From contig NZ_HF570108.1 in the NCBI RefSeq assembly GCF_000297395.2, positions 3,213,079-3,277,078 of the forward strand: DNA of 64,000 nucleotides, in the 5' to 3' direction. This document shows, one piece after another, positions 52,176-60,811 of this stretch (positions are counted from its first letter, which is position 1; each line of letters starts with the position of its first letter). Both the position numbers and the translations under genes were made by a program. A model generated the notes under the pieces. The model did not search any database, was not told where the DNA came from, and saw nothing but the letters and a program-made list of their open reading frames with translations. Origin of the DNA: Micromonospora lupini str. Lupac 08 (GTDB lineage: Bacteria; Actinomycetota; Actinomycetes; Mycobacteriales; Micromonosporaceae).

Positions 52176-53063
52176 TCAGCGGCGGCGGCCCCGGCGGGTC
52201 GGGGCGGCGGCCCGGGCCGGGTTGCGCACCGGCGTGAGCGCCAGCGCCGTCCAGTGCGCCGGCCGGGTCAGCGTCGCCGGCAGGCCGGTGCGGACGTCAC
52301 CCCGGGCGGCGTCCAGTTGGGCCTGATGCAGGAACAGGGTGGCTCGCAGGTCCGCGCCGCGCAGATCGGCCCCACGCAGGTCGGCGCCCGTGACATCGGC
52401 CAGAGTCAGGTCGACGCCGCGCAGGTCGGCGCCGACCAGCAGCGCGCCGCGCAGGTTGGCCCGGCGCAGGTCCGTCCGGCGCAGATCCGTCCCGAGGAGC
52501 TGTGCGCCCCGCCGATCGATCCCGCCGGGGGAGCGGGCCGCGTCACTGGCGCGCGACAGCAGCGGGTTGACGCGGGCCCGGTGGGCGTCGACGTCGACGG
52601 CGCGCAGTCGCGTCGGATCGCTCTCGGTGAGCGCGGTGATCTCGGCGCGGGCGCGGTCCAGCTCGGCGCGCAGCGCGGCCGGTGGGCGCAGCGTCACCGC
52701 CTCGGTGAGGTACCAGAGCAGTTCGTGCAGCGGGCGCAGCACCGTGAACGCCTCGGCCATCGCGGGCAGCGTCTCCGGGGCGTCCCGCCAGTCCCGCCCA
52801 CCGAAGGTGACCTGGGCGACCTGCTGCCCGGCGCCGAAGCAGTCGAAGACCGTGCAGCCGGCGAACCCCCGCTCCCGCAGCTCGGTGTGGATGCCGCAGC
52901 GGTGGTCCGGGCGCAGGTTCGGGCAGGCCCGTCCGGCCGGCTTGTCGATGGCGAAGTCGGCCGACGCGGCGAAGGCCGGAACCACGCAGCACAACCCGAA
53001 ACAGCGCGCGCAGTCGGCGCGCAGCTGCGCCGACCGCGACGGCGGCGCGGAATGGGTCGACAC
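52176..53063 (-). CDS. Cys-rich (YkgJ-like) domain fused to pentapeptide repeats
   Basis: This is a 295-residue protein. The N-terminus (about 15-80) has a cysteine array CARCFGLCC, CPNL, HRCGIH, GCTVFDCFG resembling the YkgJ-type metal or Fe-S chelating domain. A helical middle follows. Residues about 190-250 are pentapeptide repeats (A[DN]LRG pattern: RRTDLRRANLRGALLVGADL and on), which form a right-handed beta-helix. The GTG at 53063 is preceded by GGAGGACC. The combination is uncommon. A DNA-mimic role, as in Qnr and MfpA, is possible but not supported by other evidence. Confidence 0.85.
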   Translation of the reverse strand: MSTHSAPPSRSAQLRADCARCFGLCCVVPAFAASADFAIDKPAGRACPNLRPDHRCGIHTELRERGFAGCTVFDCFGAGQQVAQVTFGGRDWRDAPETLPAMAEAFTVLRPLHELLWYLTEAVTLRPPAALRAELDRARAEITALTESDPTRLRAVDVDAHRARVNPLLSRASDAARSPGGIDRRGAQLLGTDLRRTDLRRANLRGALLVGADLRGVDLTLADVTGADLRGADLRGADLRATLFLHQAQLDAARGDVRTGLPATLTRPAHWTALALTPVRNPARAAAPTRRGRRR

Positions 53064-53138
53064 GGGGAACGGTCCTCCTGGCGATCGAGGCGGTGACCCC
53101 ATTGTCCCGCGCCGCGTCCCGACCCACCGGGCCGGGGG

Positions 53139-54245
53139 TCACCGTCCGTGTGCGTCGCCGGCCGCCGCGGAGCGGGGAGCGGGCGTACGCGAACCGTCCG
53201 GTGGCGGCACCAGCCGGCGGATCTCCCGCGGCCCGTCGCCGCCGCCGTACTTCTGGTCGAAGTGCCTGCGTACGGTGTCGGCCGGTGTGCGGTCCCCGTC
53301 GGCGGGCTCGGCCAGGGCGAACACCGCCGGGGCGCCGCCCGGCGCGCGCGGTGGCAGCACGGCCCGCACGGTCAGCGGTCCCCTCGCCTTGAACCCGCTG
53401 CAGTCGACGTAGTGCTGCCCCTCCACGCTCACGTAGGGCACCTGCATCTCGATCACGTCGGAGTCGTCGTGGCGCAGCATGACGGCGACCGACCAGTACC
53501 GCTCCAGGTTGACTGTCGCCTGCTCGTGCTCCCACAGCTCCTCGAAACGGGCGTGCACGAACCCGCCCCACGGGCTGTCCATGTCGACCTCGAGCTGGGG
53601 CACGTTGAACGACAGCTTCCCGATCGGGAAGAACGAGATCAGCGCCCGGCTGTCCCACTGGTAGAGCTGGATCGACGGGGACGCGTCGTAGAGCCGGACC
53701 TGCAACCGGTGCCGCAGTCGGGCGTCGAGCGTGTCCTGGAACAGCGCCAGGTGACGCAGGTTCGTACGGATCTGGCGCGGGACGTCCACCCGCTGCCGCT
53801 CCAACTCCTCCGAGCGCTGCTGCGCGGCAGTGCAGTCCGGGTCCAGCAGGAGCAACTGCACCTGCGCGCCGTTGGCGAGGGCCGCCCGCATCCCCCGCAG
53901 CGCCTCCTCGCGTTGCGTGTCCTCCAGCAGGATCGTCCAGGTGTCGAGGATCCGCACCCGGCGTCCGGAGCGGTGCAGCCGGGTCACGAAGGCGTGCTGG
54001 TCGAAGCTCAGGTGCTCCTGCACCCGTGCCCTGCGGGCCTCCTCGAACAGCGGATCGAAGATGACGTACGAGATGGCCGCGAGGACCACGCTGGAGCCGA
54101 TGTTGAGCAGCAGGTCGCTGAGGAAGCCGCTGCTGCGCCACGCGGCCAGCAGCATCACCAGGGCGATCCCGAGCAGCGCCCCACCGACGCCGAAGGCGCG
54201 TCGTTGTCGGCCGCCACGGTCGCCCCGCCCCGCCCACTCGGGCAT
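53139..54245 (-). CDS. Membrane-anchored protein with a PLD-like cytosolic domain
   Basis: This is a 368-residue protein of unknown function. Two N-terminal membrane helices (about 17-36 and 43-64) form a hairpin, leaving a long cytosolic part. It contains VRILDTWTILLEDTQREEALRGMRAALANGAQVQLLLLDPDC, read in parts, which resembles phospholipase-D-superfamily domains found in some actinobacterial regulators, but no HKD motif is intact. The C-terminus is Pro/Ala-rich. It is divergent from another uncharacterised membrane protein across 166 bases, so the two may form a unit. Confidence 0.7.
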   Translation of the reverse strand: MPEWAGRGDRGGRQRRAFGVGGALLGIALVMLLAAWRSSGFLSDLLLNIGSSVVLAAISYVIFDPLFEEARRARVQEHLSFDQHAFVTRLHRSGRRVRILDTWTILLEDTQREEALRGMRAALANGAQVQLLLLDPDCTAAQQRSEELERQRVDVPRQIRTNLRHLALFQDTLDARLRHRLQVRLYDASPSIQLYQWDSRALISFFPIGKLSFNVPQLEVDMDSPWGGFVHARFEELWEHEQATVNLERYWSVAVMLRHDDSDVIEMQVPYVSVEGQHYVDCSGFKARGPLTVRAVLPPRAPGGAPAVFALAEPADGDRTPADTVRRHFDQKYGGGDGPREIRRLVPPPDGSRTPAPRSAAAGDAHGR

Positions 54246-54411
54246 CCGGTCCCCTTCCGTCCTGGCCCACCGATCATCGAGATGCGGAGGATACGTGCCG
54301 GCTTTGCCGCTCGCTGTCCCGTTCGCGACCGCCGGGTTCGCCGACCGGACCGTCTCCACCGCTTCTAAGGTGACGGTAACGGGGCGGGGCGACTGCGGAG
54401 AGTAGGGGTCG

Positions 54412-55020
54412 ATGGATGACGACGAACGCGAGAAGGCCCTGCTCGCCGCCCTGACCACCGAGCACTACGCCCTGCAGACGTCCCGCTCCGGCACGATCGC
54501 CGAGGCGACGGGCCGCGCCACGATCTTCCTGTCGGTGCTGTCGGCCTCCCTGATCGGGCTCGGCTTCGTCGCCGGCAACGACGCCGTGGTCCGGCCGTAC
54601 CTGGGGGCGGTCCTGCCGACCCTGGTGATCATCGGCGTGTTGACGTTCCTGCGGCTGGTGGAGACCACCGTGGAGAACTCGCTGGACCTGCGGCGGATCC
54701 AGCGCATCCGCGCGTACTACCAGCACCGGTTCGCCAGCGAGCACGACTTCTTCGCCGACGCCGTGGTCGACGAGGGCAGCATGCGGACGGCCTGGACGCT
54801 CGTCGGCACCCAGCCGGGACGCTGGGAGTTCCTGCTCACCACCGCCGCGCTGGTGGGAGCGGTGAACGCGCTGCTGCTCGGGGTCGGCGTCGCCCTGGTC
54901 ACGGACACCGTCGGTCTCGGTCGCGGGCTCGCGGTCCTGGTCGGAGCGCTGGTCGCCCTGGTGGCGTTCGCCGTGCAGTTCGCGTACATCGTCCGCACGT
55001 CGAACGGGCGACTGAGCTGA
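54412..55020 (+). CDS. Four-helix membrane protein of unknown function
   Basis: This is a 202-residue protein. A soluble N-terminal helix (1-33) is followed by two membrane helices (about 36-54 and 62-82), a cytosolic stretch (83-138) with RRIQRIRAYYQHRFA, and two more helices (about 141-163 and 170-193). The layout resembles small effector-type membrane proteins seen with signalling or defence genes, but no family was recognised. The start ATG at 54412 follows GGAGAGTAGGGG. It is divergent from the PLD-like membrane protein gene. Confidence 0.7.
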   Translation: MDDDEREKALLAALTTEHYALQTSRSGTIAEATGRATIFLSVLSASLIGLGFVAGNDAVVRPYLGAVLPTLVIIGVLTFLRLVETTVENSLDLRRIQRIRAYYQHRFASEHDFFADAVVDEGSMRTAWTLVGTQPGRWEFLLTTAALVGAVNALLLGVGVALVTDTVGLGRGLAVLVGALVALVAFAVQFAYIVRTSNGRLS

Positions 55021-55027
55021 CGATCCG

Positions 55028-55834
55028 TCAGACCCGTCGCCAGTCGTCGGTGGTCAGCGCGGCTGCCTGCGGGCCCATCAGCAGCATGCCGCCGTCGACG
55101 GGCCAGGACGCCCCGGTGACGTAGCCGGCGGCGGGGGAGGCCAGCAGCGCGACAACGGCCGCCACCTCGCGGGCGTCGCCGGGCCGCCCCACCGGCACGC
55201 CGGGCCGCTCCTGGGTGAACGGGTCGACGTCCTCCTGACCGGTCATCGGTGTGGCGATCTCGCCCGGAGCGACGGCGTTGACGGTGATCCCGTCGGCGGC
55301 CAACTCCTGGGCCATCACCCGGGTCAGCAGTCCCAGGCCACCCTTCGCGGCGCAGTACGCGGCGGAACCCACCCGGGGCGCGTGCTCGTGCACGCTGGTG
55401 ATGCTGATGATCCGTCCGCCCGCGCCCGCGGCCCGCATCCGTCGCGCGGCCCGCTGCGCGCACAGGAAGGGCGCGTCGAGGTCCACGGCGAGCACCTCGC
55501 GCCACTGCTCCCAGCCGGTGTCGACGAACGGCGTCGAGGCGCCGGTGCCGGCGTTGTTGACCAGTACGCCGATGCCGCCGAGCCGGTCGGCCAACTCGTC
55601 GATCACCGCCGCGGCGTCCGGCAGGCGGGTGAAATCCGCCTCGGCGACCTCGCACCGCCGCCCGGTGGCGCGGACCTCGGTCGCAGTCCGCTCGGCGCCG
55701 TCGGGGTCGCCGTACCAGGTGATGCCGACGTCGAAGCCGGCCTCGGCCAGGGCGACCGCGCCGGCCTTGCCGATGCCGGAGTCCGCGCCGGTGACCACGG
55801 CGATCCTCGGATAGTTCTCGTATCGCTGGGGCAT
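55028..55834 (-). CDS. SDR-family oxidoreductase
   Basis: This is a 268-residue classical SDR. Coenzyme motif TGADSGIGKAGA (about 15-26), NNAGTGASTPF, catalytic Ser in SITSVHEHA, Tyr/Lys in YCAAKGG, and the usual C-terminal SPAAGYVTGASWPVDGGML are present. It resembles glucose-1-dehydrogenase-type or 3-oxoacyl reductase-type SDRs. The ATG at 55834 begins MPQRYENYPRIAVVTG. It is divergent from the MBL-fold gene by 43 bases, so the two share a promoter region. The substrate is unknown. Confidence 0.92.
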   Translation of the reverse strand: MPQRYENYPRIAVVTGADSGIGKAGAVALAEAGFDVGITWYGDPDGAERTATEVRATGRRCEVAEADFTRLPDAAAVIDELADRLGGIGVLVNNAGTGASTPFVDTGWEQWREVLAVDLDAPFLCAQRAARRMRAAGAGGRIISITSVHEHAPRVGSAAYCAAKGGLGLLTRVMAQELAADGITVNAVAPGEIATPMTGQEDVDPFTQERPGVPVGRPGDAREVAAVVALLASPAAGYVTGASWPVDGGMLLMGPQAAALTTDDWRRV

Positions 55835-55877
55835 GTGGTGCGCAGTACCCCGACCCGTCGCGGCGTACCGTCGCCGG

Positions 55878-56480
55878 ATGCGGATCACCCGATTCACACA
55901 CTCCTGCGTCCGCGTCGAGCACGACGGTGGGGTGCTGGTCGTCGATCCGGGCACCTGGAGCGAGCCGCGGGCGCTCGTCGGCGCGGACGCCGTCCTGGTC
56001 ACCCACGAACACACCGACCACGTGGACGTGCTGCGCCTGGCCGGGCTGGGCGTCCCGGTGTACGCCCCGGAGGGCGCCCGGCTGCCCGACCTCGCCCCGC
56101 TGCCGGTGACGCCTGTGCGAGCGGGACAGCGCTTCACCGCCGCCGGCATCACGGTCAGCGCGCACGGTGGCCGGCACGCCCTCATCCACGAGGGGCAGCC
56201 GGACTGCGCCAACCTCGGCTACCTGATCGGCGACGGGCTCTACCACCCGGGCGACTCGGTGCACGTGCCGGACGAGCCGGTGCGCACCCTGCTCGTTCCC
56301 GCCCAGGGGTCGTGGCTGCGCCTGGACGAGGCGATCCGCTTCGCCCGCGCCGTGGGCGCCGCCGCCACGTACCCCATCCACGACGCGCAGCTCAACGAGC
56401 GTGGCCTGGCCAGCGTCGCCGGCTGGTTCGCCGAGACCGTCCCCGGCTACCGCCACCTCACCCCCGGCGACACCGCCTGA
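55878..56480 (+). CDS. MBL-fold metallohydrolase
   Basis: This is a 200-residue metallo-beta-lactamase-fold protein. The zinc motif HEHTDH (His43, His45, Asp47, His48) is complete, with a later His in HGGRHA and Asp in YHPGDSVHVP. It resembles the UlaG/YcbL-like group of small hydrolases. The start ATG at 55878 begins MRITRFTHSCVRVEHDG, the family N-terminus. A terminator follows. The substrate is unknown. Confidence 0.92.
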   Translation: MRITRFTHSCVRVEHDGGVLVVDPGTWSEPRALVGADAVLVTHEHTDHVDVLRLAGLGVPVYAPEGARLPDLAPLPVTPVRAGQRFTAAGITVSAHGGRHALIHEGQPDCANLGYLIGDGLYHPGDSVHVPDEPVRTLLVPAQGSWLRLDEAIRFARAVGAAATYPIHDAQLNERGLASVAGWFAETVPGYRHLTPGDTA

Positions 56481-56483
56481 CCG

Positions 56484-56509
56484 GGCGTGCCGGCGGTCGC
56501 CGGCACGCC
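56484..56509. terminator. Terminator between MBL and LysE genes
   Basis: An 11-bp perfect stem (GGCGTGCCGGC and complement) closes a four-base loop, three bases after the MBL stop. Confidence 0.8.
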
Positions 56510-56516
56510 GGACTTC

Positions 56517-57128
56517 CTATCGTTCGGCGAGGGCGAGCGTCACGCCGAGCGCGACGAACGTGCCGGCGACGGACCGGCGCAGCCAGTCGATGACGCGGGG
56601 GCGAGTCAGCACCCGGTCCCGCAGGTGGGCGGCGAAGACGCCGTAGCCGCTGAACACCACGAAGGTGAGCAGCATGAACACCGCGCCGCAGGCGAGCATC
56701 GCCCGGGTCGAGCCCGGGGCGGTGGTGTCCACGAACTGCGGCAGGAACGCGACGAAGAACAGCGTCGGCTTCGGGTTGAGCAGGTTCACCAGCACACCGG
56801 AGACGATCACCCGGGCCGCCGAGCGGGGTGGGCGGTCGCTCGTCGCCGCGAAGGCGCTGCGGTCGCGGATCGTCGACCAGCCCAGGTAGAGCAGGTAGCC
56901 GACGCCCAGGTACCGGACGGCCTCGAACGCCGTGGCGCTGGTCTGCAACAGCGCCGCCAGCCCGGTCAGCGCCGCCAGCAGGTGCGGCACCACGCCCAGC
57001 GTGCAGGCGAACGCGGCAAGCACGCCGGCCCGGGCGCCCCGGGACAGTCCGGCGGAGAGGGTGAAGAACACCCCGGTGCCGGGGGTGATCACCACGATCA
57101 GGGCGGTGATCAGAAAGGGGATGCTCAC
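56517..57128 (-). CDS. LysE-family translocator (RhtB-like exporter)
   Basis: This is a 203-residue exporter with six predicted membrane helices. The N-terminal signature IVVITPGTGVFFTLSAGLSRGARAGV and VNLLNPKPTLFF match the LysE/RhtB family, which exports amino acids and related compounds. The GTG at 57128 has a GGAGGACG site. It is divergent from the MocR-type regulator across 63 bases, a frequent pairing in which the regulator controls the exporter. Confidence 0.92.
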   Translation of the reverse strand: MSIPFLITALIVVITPGTGVFFTLSAGLSRGARAGVLAAFACTLGVVPHLLAALTGLAALLQTSATAFEAVRYLGVGYLLYLGWSTIRDRSAFAATSDRPPRSAARVIVSGVLVNLLNPKPTLFFVAFLPQFVDTTAPGSTRAMLACGAVFMLLTFVVFSGYGVFAAHLRDRVLTRPRVIDWLRRSVAGTFVALGVTLALAER

Positions 57129-57191
57129 TGTCGTCCTCCGGTGGAGTCGGGCGGGGCTGTCTCCGACCCACTCTGCTGCCAAGATGGTCCG

Positions 57192-58745
57192 GTGAGCAGG
57201 GCCAAACCGAATGACTCCGAGAGGTCCATAACGGCCGGGTCGGATTTCCTGCACCTCACCGTCGCCGACGCGCCCCCCGGAGGACGTGCCGACTGGCTCG
57301 CCGGCCGACTGCGCCAGGCGATCGCCGACGGGCGGGTGCCGATCGGCGCCCGGCTCCCCGCCACCCGGGTGCTCGCCGCCGACCTCGGCGTCTCCCGGGG
57401 CGTGGTCACCGAGGCGTACCAGCGGCTCACCGAGGAGGGGCACCTTACCGGCCGGGGCCGGGCCGGCACGGTGGTCGTCGGCGCCCCGGCGGCGCCGCCC
57501 ACGCCGCCGCCCGCCCCGGCCGCGCCAGCGAAACCGGCCGCGCTCTTCCCGCCGACCCCCGGCAGCGACATCTTCGACGCGGTACGCGCGGCCCGCGCGA
57601 CGATCGACCTGACCCCCGGCGTACCCGACCTGACCGCCTTTCCCCGCGCGGACTGGCTGCGGTCGGAGCGGACCGTGCTCCGCCGTCTCGCCGCGGCGGA
57701 CCTCGGCTACGGCGACCCCTGCGGCGCGCCCGTGCTGCGCGGGGCCGTCGCCGCCTGGCTGGCCCGCAACCGGGGCATCACCGTCGACCCCGTCGACGTG
57801 ATCATCGTGGCCGGGGTGTCGCAGGCTGTCGGGCTCCTCGCCCAGGCGCTCCGCCCGGTCGGCATCGACCGCATCGCGGTCGAGGAGCCGGGCTCCCTCG
57901 GCGTACGGCAGCATTTGAACAACTGGCAGGTCGTCACCCCGCCGGTAAGCGTGGACGACGCCGGGCTGCGCGTCGACGAACTGGTCGCCAGCGGCCTGCC
58001 CGCGGTGTTGCTCACGCCCGCGCACCAGTTCCCGACCGGCGTGGTGCTCGACGGTGACCGCCGCCGCCAACTCGTCGACTGGGCACGGGCCGGCGGTCTG
58101 ATCATCGAGGACGACTACGACGCCGAGCACCGCTACGACCGGCCCCCGGTGCCCGCGCTGCGGGGCCTGCTGCCCGAGCAGGTGTGCTACGCCGGAAGCG
58201 TGTCCAAACTGCTCGCCCCGGCACTGCGGGTCGGCTGGCTGCTCGTGCCGTCGCGACTGCGAGCGGCGGTGGTGGCCGCCAAACGCAACGCCGACCTGGG
58301 CAACGCGGCGCTGCCGCAGCTGGTCCTGGCGGAGCTGATGACCTCCGGCGCGCTGGAGCGGCACCTGCGGCTGCTGCGCCGCCGGCACACCCGCCGCCGG
58401 GACGCGATGGTCGCCGCCCTGGCCCGGCACCTGCCGACCGCCACGGTGCACGGCGCTGCGGCCGGGCTGCACCTGACGATCACCCTGGACGACCCCACCG
58501 TGGCGGACACGGAGGTGGCGGCGGCGACACTGGCACGCGGGGTGAAGGTGCAGCCCCTGTCCTGGCACTGCCAGCGGCCGCACCGGCCCGGCCTGGTGCT
58601 CGGCTACGCGGCCCGGACGGCAACGGAGATCGACGAGGGCGTCGCCGCCATCGCCGCCGTGCTGCGGCCGGGCGGTCGGCCGGCGCGCTCAGCCCAGGAA
58701 GAGCTGGACGAGCACCAGCACGGCCAGCAGCGCCGGCCCGCGTGA
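57192..58745 (+). CDS. MocR-family regulator (GntR HTH + PLP aminotransferase-like)
   Basis: This is a 517-residue PLP-dependent regulator. The GntR winged helix (about 28-95) has ATRVLAADLGVSRGVVTEAYQRL. A Pro/Ala-rich linker leads to the class I aminotransferase fold (about 130-495), with the PLP lysine Lys339 in GSVSKLLAPALRVGW and DDYDAEHRYD upstream. The GTG at 57192 lies seven bases after a CAAGAT -10-like element, so the transcript may be leaderless. It probably regulates the divergent LysE-type exporter. Its last 57 bases overlap the convergent ABC permease gene. Confidence 0.9.
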   Translation: MSRAKPNDSERSITAGSDFLHLTVADAPPGGRADWLAGRLRQAIADGRVPIGARLPATRVLAADLGVSRGVVTEAYQRLTEEGHLTGRGRAGTVVVGAPAAPPTPPPAPAAPAKPAALFPPTPGSDIFDAVRAARATIDLTPGVPDLTAFPRADWLRSERTVLRRLAAADLGYGDPCGAPVLRGAVAAWLARNRGITVDPVDVIIVAGVSQAVGLLAQALRPVGIDRIAVEEPGSLGVRQHLNNWQVVTPPVSVDDAGLRVDELVASGLPAVLLTPAHQFPTGVVLDGDRRRQLVDWARAGGLIIEDDYDAEHRYDRPPVPALRGLLPEQVCYAGSVSKLLAPALRVGWLLVPSRLRAAVVAAKRNADLGNAALPQLVLAELMTSGALERHLRLLRRRHTRRRDAMVAALARHLPTATVHGAAAGLHLTITLDDPTVADTEVAAATLARGVKVQPLSWHCQRPHRPGLVLGYAARTATEIDEGVAAIAAVLRPGGRPARSAQEELDEHQHGQQRRPA

Positions 58746-60115
58746 GCCCTGGCGCAGCAGGTCGACCGGGATCATCCCGAACGGCGTGTTGACGGTCGCG
58801 CCGCCGTAGTTGATCGGCGGGCGGGTGCCGGCGCGCCAGGCGGCGGCCACCACGCCGACCGCAAGCGTGGGCGCCAGCCAGGTCGGTCCGGCGTCGAGGG
58901 TCGGCAGGCTCGGCAGGGTCAGCAGCCACCACAGGGCCGCGCCGACCGCCGGCACCACCACGTGGATCCCGCGCAGCGCCGCGTCGCTGCCACCGAGGGC
59001 CCGGCGCAGCCCGGGTGACCGGCTGACCGCGCGCAGGCCGCCGGTGAGCCGGTCGGTGGCGAAGTAGGCGAACACGACCTGCGTCGCGCCGGCGAGCCCC
59101 GGCAGGGCGAGCGCGGCAGCGTACTGGACGCCGATCAGCCCGGCCCAGATCAGCAGGGCGCTGGGGTGGCGGCGCAGCCGGCGTACGTCGGCCTGCAGCA
59201 GCGCCCACCACGCCGGGCCGGGCAGGAAGCGGCGACTGCGGACCCGGCCGATGCGCCGCCACCGCCGGCTCTCCACCAGGCTGGTGAGCATGCTCGGGTC
59301 GAGCAGGATCGTGGCCGTCGCGGCGGCGTTGGCGAACTGTGCGCCGGTGGTCAGCGTGGCCCGGTCCACCCGGGGCAGCGCCCGCACGGCGAGGACCGTG
59401 CCGAGGACCGCGAGGGGCACCCCGACGGCGACAAGCGCGCCGGTCGGCAGCGCCGCCGGCCGGGGCGGCGCGTCACCGAGGCGACCGGCGATCACCACCA
59501 CTGTCGCGACGACGGCGGCCGCCACCATCGGCGCCGCCCCGACCACAGTCGGCCAGCGGCGGCCCGACCGGCTGCTCTGGGCGACGACGCTCAGGGCGAG
59601 CGCGGCGGCGCCCCACCCGGCGCCGGCCGCCGCGGCCCAGCCCACGGCGCCCAGGTCGGTGACGCCGCTCAGCACGGCCACGGCCACCGCGAGCAGCGCC
59701 GTGCCGGCCGCCGCGCCGGCCAGCAGGACGCCCAGGCGCGGCGTCAGCCAGGCCCGCCTGTCGACCGGGGCGCTTGTCACCCAGCTCTGGGTGGCCGGGG
59801 TGACGAGCAGCGGGCCGAGCGCGCGCAGACCCCGCCAGGCGAGCCCGGCGCCGGCCAGCAGCGCGGCCACCGCAAGCCACCAGCGCACCCCCGGGTCGGC
59901 CCGGCCGACGGTGGGGGAGACCAGCACATCCCGGCTGGCGCTGACCGCGAACCAGCCGTACATGCCCACGAAGAGCACGACGACGTACGCGTCGCCCAGC
60001 ACGTCGCCGAGGGAGTGGTCGTGGTGGCGGCGGCGGGCCCGGCGCAGGTGGGTGCGCACCTGCCGGGCGGTGGGCAGCCCGGGGGGCGCCTCGGCGATGG
60101 TGGCCGGCGCGGCGC

Positions 60116-60119
<4 letters not shown>
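58689..60119 (-). CDS. ABC transporter permease
   Basis: This is a 476-residue integral membrane protein with about ten hydrophobic segments and an Ala/Val-rich composition, and no extracellular domain of note. Its GTG start (60119) overlaps the ATP-binding protein stop as GTGA, so the two are coupled as one exporter. I do not recognise the subfamily from motifs alone; the size and topology suit an ABC-2-like or tandem-permease exporter. The 3' end overlaps the convergent MocR gene. Confidence 0.8.
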
Positions 60120-60739
<620 letters not shown>

Positions 60740-60811
60740 ACACTCTCCCAGACCCGCGCCACCGGCCAACGTGAGCGATGGACATCACGCCGGCCCGGCG
60801 GGGCCCACCGC

